A stretch of DNA of 5,131 nucleotides from Shewanellaceae bacterium (GTDB lineage Bacteria > Pseudomonadota > Gammaproteobacteria > Enterobacterales > Shewanellaceae). The stretch is taken from NCBI GenBank assembly GCA_016779685.1, contig JADHND010000126.1, positions 1-5,131 on the forward strand. The letters are read 5' to 3'. Position numbers and translations under genes: made by a program. Shown piece after piece: positions 1-5,131 of this stretch; position 1 is the first letter of the stretch, and each line of letters begins with the position of its first letter. The notes under the pieces are model-generated. The model saw only the letters and a program-made list of their open reading frames with translations, searched no databases and was not told the origin of the DNA.

Positions 1-572
1 ATTCTGATCATCTGTATCAGTTTGGTTTAATGGGAAGTGTCTATGTTGAAGCCATGCATCAAATACAGTTACCTAAAGTTGCTCTCTTGAATATAGGCAC
101 CGAATCGAATAAAGGACATGATTACTTGCACCAAGCGGCGCAAAAAATGGAACGTTGTTCGTCCATTCACTTTGTGGGCTTTGTCGAAGGTCATCATTTG
201 TTTAAAGGCGATGTTCAAGTCATTGTTAGCGATGGTTTCGTGGGCAATGTAGCACTCAAAGCGGCAGAAGGGATGTCTCACCTTAGAATTCAGCAAATTC
301 ACAATGCTTCTCATTCAAATAAATTTTTAAAATTAATGTTAAAATTTTTAAATTATGATATAAATTATGTAACTGAAAGCATGAATCCAGAACGTTTTAA
401 CGGTGCTAGTTTTATCGGACTTAAAAAAACAGTTGTCAAAAGTCACGGTGATGCTGGTGTTTATGCATTTAAGCAGGCCATCGAAAAAACTATTTTTGAG
501 TATCAAAGAAATGTGTCTTTGGTAATGAAACAAAAAATAGAATCCACTTTAGAACAAATGAATCATATATGA
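1..572 (+). CDS. plsX: Phosphate acyltransferase PlsX, 3' part (5' end outside the window)
   Basis: PlsX makes acyl-phosphate from acyl-ACP and inorganic phosphate; PlsY then uses it to acylate glycerol-3-phosphate, the first step of phospholipid synthesis. It is a peripheral, membrane-associated enzyme. The reading frame is open from position 3 to the TGA at 570-572, giving 189 residues, about the C-terminal half of a family usually near 340-350 residues. The ATG at 30 is internal: the residues before it (SDHLYQFGL) already match the family block that precedes MGSVY. Conserved blocks seen are LLNIGTE, the FVGFVEG segment, DGFVGN (231-248), NGASFIGL and VKSHG (435-449). Residues encoded by about 311-370 are Lys/Leu/Asn-rich and very AT-rich, in a part of the family I recall as variable. 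The stop overlaps the fabH start by four bases, the usual plsX-fabH linkage. The identification is secure; the N-terminal half cannot be judged. Confidence 0.96.
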   Translation, partial: SDHLYQFGLMGSVYVEAMHQIQLPKVALLNIGTESNKGHDYLHQAAQKMERCSSIHFVGFVEGHHLFKGDVQVIVSDGFVGNVALKAAEGMSHLRIQQIHNASHSNKFLKLMLKFLNYDINYVTESMNPERFNGASFIGLKKTVVKSHGDAGVYAFKQAIEKTIFEYQRNVSLVMKQKIESTLEQMNHI

Positions 573-1528
573 ATGCAAAAATACTAGGGACAGGATCATA
601 TTTACCTGAGAAAGTCGTTACCAATCATGATTTAGCCCGGGTAGTTGATACCTCTGATGAATGGATTTACGAGAGAACTGGCATTAAAGAGCGACGTCAG
701 GCCAATGCAACGGAAACAGTTGCTTACATGGGGCATCAGGCTGCGCTAGCTGCTTTAAGTCATGCCAAAATGACGCCTCAAGACTTGGATATGATTATTG
801 TATCGACCACCACCCCAACGCATAACTTCCCTTCGACAGCTTGTCAGATCCAAGGTATGCTACAGGCTCGTCAGATCCCTGCTTTCGATATAACAGCCGC
901 ATGTGCTGGTTTTATCTACATCTTGTCCATTGCCCATCAATATATTAAAGCGGGTGCTGCGAAAAATGTACTGTTGGTCGGTGTTGAATCGATGTTTCGT
1001 TTATGTCATCCTGACGACCGCAGTACCTTGGTTTTATTTGGAGATGGGGCAGGTGCTGTCATTGTCTCCGCGAGTGAAGAGCCTGGTATTTTGGCATCTG
1101 ACATTTACGCTGATGGTAAAGATGGACATTTATTAAAGTGTCACGTGGTGAATCGAGAGCATGAAACACCCCAAAGGCATGGTACGATTGAAATGCAAGG
1201 CAATGATGTGTTTAAAATTGCAGTACGTGAATTATCAAATCTCGTCAAAGCGAGCTTAGAACAAAACAACATCGAGCCTGCTGATATTGATTGGCTTATA
1301 CCACATCAAGCTAATTTGAGAATTATTCGTGCTGTTGCTAAAAAATTAAACATGAGTCTCGATAAAGTTGTGCTTACCTTGGATAGGCATGGTAATACCT
1401 CATCAGCCTCTATTCCCATCGCATTAGATGAGGCCGTTAAATCTAATCGTGTACAACCCGGACAAACTTTGTTGTTAGAAGCCTTTGGCGGCGGCTTTGT
1501 TTGGGGTTCAGCGCTCATTAAATATTAG
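569..1528 (+). CDS. fabH: Beta-ketoacyl-ACP synthase III FabH
   Basis: FabH starts fatty acid chains in the cytoplasm by condensing acetyl-CoA with malonyl-ACP to give acetoacetyl-ACP. The 319-residue protein is the normal length (E. coli 317) and opens with the typical KILGTGSYLPE. The thiolase-fold catalytic triad is complete: Cys112 in AACAG, His246 in PHQAN and Asn276 in DRHGN. The GDGAGA loop (158-163) and the C-terminal EAFGGGFVWGSAL block are also present. The start ATG overlaps the plsX stop as ATGA. No Shine-Dalgarno sequence is evident in the bases just before it, so translation probably depends on ribosomes finishing plsX. The two-residue offset of His246 and Asn276 from E. coli H244 and N274 comes from a short insertion between residues 112 and 246. 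Substrate preference (acetyl-CoA versus branched primers) cannot be read with certainty, but the close match to E. coli suggests acetyl-CoA. Confidence 0.98.
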   Translation: MNAKILGTGSYLPEKVVTNHDLARVVDTSDEWIYERTGIKERRQANATETVAYMGHQAALAALSHAKMTPQDLDMIIVSTTTPTHNFPSTACQIQGMLQARQIPAFDITAACAGFIYILSIAHQYIKAGAAKNVLLVGVESMFRLCHPDDRSTLVLFGDGAGAVIVSASEEPGILASDIYADGKDGHLLKCHVVNREHETPQRHGTIEMQGNDVFKIAVRELSNLVKASLEQNNIEPADIDWLIPHQANLRIIRAVAKKLNMSLDKVVLTLDRHGNTSSASIPIALDEAVKSNRVQPGQTLLLEAFGGGFVWGSALIKY

Positions 1529-1530
1529 GA
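1527..1530 (+). promoter_or_regulatory. Ribosome binding site that fixes the fabD start
   Basis: AGGA lies 5 nt before the ATG at 1536. Two in-frame ATGs occur here, at 1530 and 1536. The AGGA overlaps the first one, so only the second has a usable Shine-Dalgarno sequence. The same bases also overlap the fabH stop codon TAG (1526-1528), so fabH termination takes place on top of the fabD ribosome site. Confidence 0.7.
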
Positions 1531-1535
1531 TGTTT

Positions 1536-2486
1536 ATGGACAAGCCAACTGCTTTTATATTTCCAGGGCAGGGATCACAGTCTAGTGGGATGTTATTACC
1601 TGAGTGGGAAAGAAATCACATTATTGCATCTGTTTTCGACGAAGCCAATACGGTTTTAGATTTTGATTTATATGACTTGATTAACAAAGACACTGCGTCA
1701 ACGCTCAATAAAACACAATATGCACAACCTGCTCTGCTAACTTTGAGTGTGGCGCTGTGGCGTCTTTATCAAAGCAAAGCATCGAACTTACCCACGTTTT
1801 TAGCAGGTCATAGTTTGGGTGAGTATTCTGCGTTGGTTTGCGCAGGTGCGATGTGCTTAACGGATGCTGTTGCATTGGTCTATCTGCGCGGCCAGCTCAT
1901 GCAAGCTGCGGTCGCAGATCAACAGACTGCAATGTGTGCAGTCATCGGCTTAGAAGCTGAATTCGTCCAACAAGCCTGCCAGCAAGCTTCAAGCAAAGGT
2001 TGCGTCAGCATTGCCAATTATAATACTCCAGATCAATTTGTCATCACCGGTACCGCCAAGGCTGTGGATGCAGCTGCAAAAATCTGCCAAAGAAATGGTG
2101 CTAAGCGATGCCTGACTTTACCCGTAAGTGTACCTTCACATTGTGATTTAATGCAGCCTGCGGCTGCCAAGTTAGCAGCTGCTTTAGATAAAATAACCTT
2201 ATCGCCCTTAAAAATTCCGGTGGTTAAAAACATTGATGCAACTTGTTATCAGTCGATCACAGAAATAAAACCAGCTCTGGTGACGCAGTTGTATCTACCT
2301 GTTTTGTGGTCTAAGACAATTGCTTTTTTACAACAAAAAGGCGTTACTAATATGGTTGAATGTGGTCCTAACCAAGTGCTCACGGGTTTGAATAAGCGAA
2401 TGCTTCAATCAACGCCAACTCAACCTATCCATAAATTATCCCAATTCCTGAATACATTAGGAGAAACAGCATGTCTGTCAGTGTAG
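1536..2486 (+). CDS. fabD: Malonyl-CoA:ACP transacylase FabD
   Basis: FabD moves the malonyl group from coenzyme A to the phosphopantetheine arm of AcpP, supplying the two-carbon donor for FabH and FabF. From the ATG at 1536 the protein has 316 residues (E. coli 309). It opens MDKPTAFIFPGQGSQ, with the oxyanion-hole motif GQGSQ at 11-15. The nucleophile Ser93 sits in GHSLGE (91-96). Arg118, which binds the malonyl carboxylate, is in YLRGQ; His202 is in VPSHC; Gln251 is in TQLY. Each is one residue later than in E. coli (Ser92, Arg117, His201, Gln250). The start at 1536 is preferred over 1530 because of AGGA spacing and because family members start close to the FPGQGSQ block. The gene lies 7 nt after fabH, and its last 16 nt overlap fabG in another frame. 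The C-terminal tail after about residue 300 is not conserved in the family as I know it. Confidence 0.97.
   Translation: MDKPTAFIFPGQGSQSSGMLLPEWERNHIIASVFDEANTVLDFDLYDLINKDTASTLNKTQYAQPALLTLSVALWRLYQSKASNLPTFLAGHSLGEYSALVCAGAMCLTDAVALVYLRGQLMQAAVADQQTAMCAVIGLEAEFVQQACQQASSKGCVSIANYNTPDQFVITGTAKAVDAAAKICQRNGAKRCLTLPVSVPSHCDLMQPAAAKLAAALDKITLSPLKIPVVKNIDATCYQSITEIKPALVTQLYLPVLWSKTIAFLQQKGVTNMVECGPNQVLTGLNKRMLQSTPTQPIHKLSQFLNTLGETACLSV
2459..2463 (+). promoter_or_regulatory. fabG ribosome binding site inside the fabD coding region
   Basis: AGGAG lies 7 nt before the fabG ATG at 2471 and within the last codons of fabD. It is the best Shine-Dalgarno match in the first half of the window. It supports the fabG start at 2471, so the two genes overlap by 16 nt. 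Confidence 0.75.
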
Positions 2487-3223
2487 ACTTAAACGACAAA
2501 GTGATGTTAATCACAGGCGCCAGTCGCGGTATTGGTAGTGCCATCGCTGAGAAAGCAGCACAATCAGGTGCTACGGTGATCGGCACATCAACCACAGCAC
2601 ATGGCGTCGATTATATCGATAGCTTATTAGCGAAATATGATGGTTTTGGTAAGCGCTTAGATGTGACGCAACCCGAAACATTTGAAACCTTTTTTTCAGA
2701 AATTAATGAGCAGGTCGGTCATATTGATATTTTGGTCAACAATGCCGGCTTAACCCGCGACAATGTGATTTTTCGAATGAAAGATCAAGATTGGGTAGAC
2801 GTTCTGGAAACAAACTTATCGGCTATCTATCGATTGTCAAAAAGCGTCTTAAGGCCCATGATTAAGAATCGATTTGGACGTATTATTAATATGGGTTCAG
2901 CAGCCGGCAGTATGGGGAATCCTGGTCAAGTTAACTACAGTGCTTCTAAAGCAGGCATCATTGGCTTTAGTAAGGCGCTTGCGTTAGAAGTTGCCCATAA
3001 AAACATCACGGTCAACACCATTGCCCCCGGATTCGTGGCGACGGATATGACGGCTAAATTAACAGAAAATTATATGGCACACGTCCTCACCAAAATTCCT
3101 ATGCAACGTTTGGGAAGCACTGATGAGATAGCACAAATGGTGCTGTTTCTTGCTTCCGATGCAGCGGCTTATATCACAGGTGAGACGATCCATATCAATG
3201 GTGGCCTATATATGGCCTCATGA
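2471..3223 (+). CDS. fabG: 3-oxoacyl-ACP reductase FabG
   Basis: FabG is the NADPH-dependent reductase that turns 3-ketoacyl-ACP into 3-hydroxyacyl-ACP in every elongation cycle; the family acts as a cytoplasmic tetramer. The 250-residue protein is a classical short-chain dehydrogenase. It has the nucleotide-binding motif TGASRGIG (15-22), NNAG (90-93), and the catalytic set Asn115, Ser143 (in MGSAAG), Tyr156 and Lys160 in YSASK. TRDN (95-98) and the C-terminal ITGETIHINGG block are typical of true FabG rather than of general SDR enzymes. The protein is six residues longer than E. coli FabG, mostly from a short N-terminal extension (MSVSVDLND). The start overlaps the end of fabD and has a good AGGAG, so the two are probably translationally coupled. 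Its place between fabD and acpP is the standard one and confirms the fatty acid role. Confidence 0.97.
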   Translation: MSVSVDLNDKVMLITGASRGIGSAIAEKAAQSGATVIGTSTTAHGVDYIDSLLAKYDGFGKRLDVTQPETFETFFSEINEQVGHIDILVNNAGLTRDNVIFRMKDQDWVDVLETNLSAIYRLSKSVLRPMIKNRFGRIINMGSAAGSMGNPGQVNYSASKAGIIGFSKALALEVAHKNITVNTIAPGFVATDMTAKLTENYMAHVLTKIPMQRLGSTDEIAQMVLFLASDAAAYITGETIHINGGLYMAS

Positions 3224-3258
3224 TTTTAGCGTGACCCTGTCTAATAACAACGTCAAAG

Positions 3259-3298
3259 TTGAATTTAATTTTAAACTTGCATAATTAACAAAATTCAA
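3259..3298. repeat. Inverted repeat upstream of acpP
   Basis: TTGAATTT at 3259-3266 is the exact reverse complement of AAATTCAA at 3291-3298, separated by 24 nt. The left arm overlaps a candidate -35 hexamer. There is no T-tract after it, so it is not an intrinsic terminator. It could be an operator with two half-sites, but it resembles no fatty acid regulator site I can recall, and 8-bp arms in AT-rich DNA may be chance. Confidence 0.35.
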
Positions 3299-3314
3299 TA
3301 AACTACTACATCAT
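3259..3314 (+). promoter_or_regulatory. Possible acpP promoter region
   Basis: The 131-nt fabG-acpP gap is AT-rich and contains overlapping weak sigma-70-like pairs. One is TTGAAT (3259-3264) with CATAAT (3280-3285) at a short 15-nt spacing. Another is TTAACA (3285-3290) with CATCAT (3309-3314) at 18 nt. Neither is convincing alone, since such hexamers arise easily in AT-rich DNA. A promoter here is plausible because AcpP is needed in large excess over the other Fab proteins and this is the only sizeable gap inside the cluster. This is inference. Confidence 0.3.
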
Positions 3315-3339
3315 TAATGGAAAATTTTTTTATTCATAT

Positions 3340-3343
3340 AGGA
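3340..3343 (+). promoter_or_regulatory. acpP ribosome binding site
   Basis: AGGA lies 11 nt before the acpP ATG at 3355, a slightly long spacing, in an AT-rich and probably unstructured leader. It is modest for a gene expected to be very highly expressed, so leader accessibility may matter more than pairing strength. Confidence 0.5.
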
Positions 3344-3354
3344 ACTTAAAAATC

Positions 3355-3588
3355 ATGAGCAATATTGAAGACCGCGTAAAAAAAATCATTGTTGAACAGT
3401 TGGGTGTTAAAGAAGAAGACGTCAAATCAGAAGCATCTTTTGTCGATGATCTAGGTGCTGATTCATTGGATACAGTAGAATTAGTGATGGCACTAGAAGA
3501 AGAATTTGATACTGAGATCCCAGATGATGAAGCTGAAAAAATTACAACTGTTCAATCTGCCGTTGATTACGTCTCCGCCAACCAATAA
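3355..3588 (+). CDS. acpP: Acyl carrier protein AcpP
   Basis: AcpP carries malonyl and growing acyl chains on a 4'-phosphopantetheine arm and hands them to FabD, FabH, FabG, FabF and PlsX. The 77-residue protein is small, acidic and close in sequence to E. coli AcpP (78 residues). The attachment serine is Ser37 in DLGADSLDTVEL, followed by the recognition-helix sequence VMALEEEFDTEIPD, which partner enzymes contact. It starts with a typical MSNIEDRVKKII helix. The gene is separated by 131 nt from fabG, and an intrinsic terminator stands 14 nt after its stop. Together these suggest a short abundant acpP message, with fabF made from transcripts that read through. The identification is essentially certain. 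Confidence 0.99.
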   Translation: MSNIEDRVKKIIVEQLGVKEEDVKSEASFVDDLGADSLDTVELVMALEEEFDTEIPDDEAEKITTVQSAVDYVSANQ

Positions 3589-3602
3589 CATTGTATTCAT
3601 AT

Positions 3603-3633
3603 AAAGAGGTAGCCTTGAGGCTGCCTTTTTTTT
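3603..3633 (+). terminator. Intrinsic terminator between acpP and fabF
   Basis: The arm AGGTAGCC (3607-3614) pairs with GGCTGCCT (3619-3626) through a TTGA loop, with one G-U wobble. Upstream A residues (3603-3605) extend the pairing into the T-run. Eight T residues follow without interruption at 3626-3633. It has the full layout of a Rho-independent terminator. Because fabF begins only 17 nt after the T-run, the terminator must be partly read through, or fabF must use a promoter inside acpP. Confidence 0.85.
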
Positions 3634-3636
3634 CAT

Positions 3637-3642
3637 AGGGAG
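3637..3642 (+). promoter_or_regulatory. fabF ribosome binding site just after the terminator
   Basis: AGGGAG lies 8 nt before the fabF ATG at 3651 and three bases beyond the terminator T-run. It supports this start. A ribosome loading here would only see transcripts that escaped the terminator. Confidence 0.75.
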
Positions 3643-3650
3643 TTCAGATC

Positions 3651-4892
3651 ATGCAAGCACAACGTCGTATTGTCATAACGGGTATAGGTGCTGTTACCCC
3701 CTTAGGTCAGGATATTCAGACAACTTGGCGGCAACTCTTAGCTGGTCGTAGTGGTGTCAATAAATTAACACGTTTTGACACCCAGAATTGGGGTTGTCAA
3801 ATTGGGGCTGAAATTCCCAGTTTTAGTTATGAACCTTACTTGACTCGCAAAGAAATCAAAAAACTGGATCCCTTTATACAACTGGGCATCATCGCAGGGA
3901 TTCAGGCGGTCAAAGATGCAAACCTAGATATGAATCGCCTCAACTTACAACGTGTCGGCACTGCTGTTAGTGCGGGTATTGGAGGCATGCATGCTATTGA
4001 GGCGAATCATCAACATATCACCGCCCAGCAGCACAAAAGAATTTCTCCTTTCTTTGTACCAAATACGATCGTGAACATGATCTCAGGTCATCTGTCCATT
4101 CGCTACGGCTTTCAAGGCCCTAATTTTGCGGTCGCAACGGCTTGTGCTTCAGGTGCACATAATCTAGGCATGGCGGCACGAACGATTGCGTATGGTGATG
4201 CCGATTTGATGATTGCTGGGGGTGCAGAAATGATTACCACCCCATTGGGGCTTGGAGGCTTTTTAGCAGCTAAGGCACTATCTACCCGCAATGATCAACC
4301 TCAAGCGGCGTCTCGGCCTTGGGATCAAGATCGCGATGGCTTTGTGTTAGGTGAGGGCGCGGGTGTGTTGGTGCTTGAAGAATATGAACATGCCAAGTCT
4401 CGTGATGCTCATATCTATGCGGAGCTGGTTGGATTTGGTATGAGCAGCGATGCCCACCACATTACCTTACCTTCGCCTGAAGGCTCAGGGGCTGCGCTCG
4501 CCATGCACAATGCACTGCATGATGCTGGTATTCAACCTAGCGCCATTGATTATATTAATGCGCATGGTACCTCAACGCCCGCAGGTGACATGGCAGAGGT
4601 ATTGGCCGTAAAAACAGTGTTTAAAGAGCATGCTCAACGCTTAATGATCAGCTCAACGAAATCTATGACGGGACATTTATTAGGTGCAGCGGGTGCAGTG
4701 GAGACAATTTTTACAGCACTTGCATTGCAAAACAACATGATTCCTCCCACGATAAATTTAGACAAGCCTGATCAAGATATGGATTTAGACTTTGTGCCAC
4801 ATGAAGCACGATCAGCATCGATTTCGTATGCTTTATGTAATTCCTTTGGGTTTGGTGGCACCAACGCAGCTTTGGTACTTAAAAGTGCTTAG
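3651..4892 (+). CDS. fabF: Beta-ketoacyl-ACP synthase II FabF
   Basis: FabF elongates acyl-ACP by condensing it with malonyl-ACP; in E. coli it is the enzyme that extends palmitoleate to cis-vaccenate and adjusts membrane fluidity with temperature. The 413-residue protein is full length and begins with the usual RRIVITGIGAVTPLG. The nucleophile Cys165 is in TACASG. His305 is in NAHGTSTPAGD, Lys337 and His342 are in STKSMTGHLLGAAGA, and the gate residue Phe401 is in GFGGTN (400-405). All but Phe401 (one residue later) fall two residues after their E. coli FabF counterparts. GTSTPAGD, with alanine before GD, and overall likeness favour FabF over FabB. It follows acpP as in E. coli, but the intrinsic terminator in the gap should hold its expression below that of acpP. 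I see no convincing terminator after its stop. Confidence 0.97.
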   Translation: MQAQRRIVITGIGAVTPLGQDIQTTWRQLLAGRSGVNKLTRFDTQNWGCQIGAEIPSFSYEPYLTRKEIKKLDPFIQLGIIAGIQAVKDANLDMNRLNLQRVGTAVSAGIGGMHAIEANHQHITAQQHKRISPFFVPNTIVNMISGHLSIRYGFQGPNFAVATACASGAHNLGMAARTIAYGDADLMIAGGAEMITTPLGLGGFLAAKALSTRNDQPQAASRPWDQDRDGFVLGEGAGVLVLEEYEHAKSRDAHIYAELVGFGMSSDAHHITLPSPEGSGAALAMHNALHDAGIQPSAIDYINAHGTSTPAGDMAEVLAVKTVFKEHAQRLMISSTKSMTGHLLGAAGAVETIFTALALQNNMIPPTINLDKPDQDMDLDFVPHEARSASISYALCNSFGFGGTNAALVLKSA

Positions 4893-4937
4893 CCTAACCG
4901 ATAGCAAAGTTAGTGCCTTGAATTTACGTTTATTGAA

Positions 4938-4967
4938 TTGAAAAAAAGGGCTTAGGTGTCTTATAAT
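4938..4967 (+). promoter_or_regulatory. Sigma-70-type promoter for nadA
   Basis: TTGAAA (4938-4943) and a perfect TATAAT (4962-4967) are separated by 18 nt. The predicted transcription start is near 4974, giving a leader of about 26 nt before the nadA ATG. It is the best promoter match in the window and marks nadA as a separate transcription unit from the fab cluster. I see no obvious NadR- or NrtR-type palindrome around it. Confidence 0.7.
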
Positions 4968-4999
4968 GCGCATATATTTATGTTTAACAATGAAACACT

Positions 5000-5131
5000 A
5001 TGACTGAAGTATTGTGGCAGCTGATGCCGACGCGAACCGCACCTCAAGTAAGGAGCCGAGCTGAGATCCTTGCTCATCAACAGCAGATTAAAGTCTTATT
5101 AAAAGACCGCAACGCTGTCCTCATTGCTCAC
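5000..5131 (+). CDS. nadA: Quinolinate synthase NadA, N-terminal part (3' end outside the window)
   Basis: NadA is an iron-sulfur ([4Fe-4S]) enzyme that condenses iminoaspartate, made by NadB, with dihydroxyacetone phosphate to give quinolinate, the precursor of NAD. Only 44 codons are inside the window, open to the last base. Residues 30-44 (IKVLLKDRNAVLIAH) closely match the E. coli NadA segment IKRLLKERNAVMVAH; in E. coli that segment is followed by the first substrate-binding tyrosines, which would lie just past the edge. The residues before it are variable in the family. An in-frame TGA at 4991-4993 makes the ATG at 5000 the most upstream ATG available; a later ATG at codon 9 is possible. 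No Shine-Dalgarno sequence is visible. The metal-binding cysteines cannot be checked. The call rests on one short but distinctive motif. Confidence 0.85.
   Translation, partial: MTEVLWQLMPTRTAPQVRSRAEILAHQQQIKVLLKDRNAVLIAH

Noticed and set aside
69..533. Two reverse-strand open frames opposite plsX (69-314 and 348-533)
   Set aside because: They lie opposite a strongly conserved gene, show no known motif and have no ribosome site or promoter that I can see.
903..1136. A 77-codon + strand frame inside fabH
   Set aside because: It is an out-of-frame shadow of the conserved FabH core; its translation resembles no protein I know.
1485..1535. A longer fabD starting at 1485, or a start at the ATG at 1530
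   Set aside because: The longer form runs through the end of fabH in another frame and adds residues absent from the family. The ATG at 1530 is covered by the AGGA that serves the ATG at 1536.
1306..2233. Reverse-strand frames opposite fabH (1306-1518) and fabD (2033-2233)
   Set aside because: Both are antisense shadows of conserved coding sequence with no independent support.
3651..4892. FabB rather than FabF identity for the last condensing enzyme
   Set aside because: GTSTPAGD, the overall match to E. coli FabF and the position after acpP all favour FabF.
4894..4913. CTAAC...GTTAG hairpin after fabF as a terminator
   Set aside because: The stem has only five pairs with a 10-nt loop and no T-run follows it, so it does not meet the pattern of an intrinsic terminator.
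1..5131. A hidden novel system, mobile element, CRISPR array or RNA gene
   Set aside because: Nearly all of the window is accounted for by conserved housekeeping genes. The only gaps are 131, 62 and 107 nt long, and I saw no direct repeats, transposase remnants or tRNA-like folds in them.

Overview
The window is a run of housekeeping genes for fatty acid and phospholipid synthesis, all on the + strand. The order is plsX (3' part only), fabH, fabD, fabG, acpP and fabF. The first 44 codons of nadA (quinolinate synthase) follow at the right edge. The order, the protein sequences (closest in memory to Escherichia coli and other Gammaproteobacteria) and a moderate G+C content (roughly 40-45 % by eye) point to a gammaproteobacterium of lower G+C content. 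A Legionella/Coxiella-like lineage would fit, but the genus cannot be settled from this sequence.

Layout. Positions 1-572 hold the end of plsX, whose stop overlaps the fabH start in an ATGA. fabH (569-1528) is followed 7 nt later by fabD (1536-2486). fabG (2471-3223) starts inside the end of fabD. A 131-nt AT-rich gap (3224-3354) with weak promoter-like hexamers and an inverted repeat precedes acpP (3355-3588). The acpP-fabF gap holds a clear intrinsic terminator (3603-3633) only 17 nt before the fabF start. fabF (3651-4892) ends the fatty acid block. A 107-nt gap contains a good sigma-70-type promoter (TTGAAA, 18 nt, TATAAT) that reads into nadA (5000 to beyond the edge).

How the genes work together. 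FabD loads malonyl groups from malonyl-CoA onto the acyl carrier protein AcpP. FabH starts chains by condensing acetyl-CoA with malonyl-ACP, FabF elongates them, and FabG performs the first reduction of each cycle. PlsX converts finished acyl-ACP into acyl-phosphate for phospholipid synthesis. All catalytic residues known for FabH, FabD, FabG, AcpP and FabF are present, so these genes look intact and functional.

No previously undescribed system is visible. The points worth a second look are regulatory or about gene order: the terminator between acpP and fabF, nadA at the place where E. coli has pabC-mltG-tmk-holB, two tiny reading frames overlapping the nadA start, and an inverted repeat before acpP.
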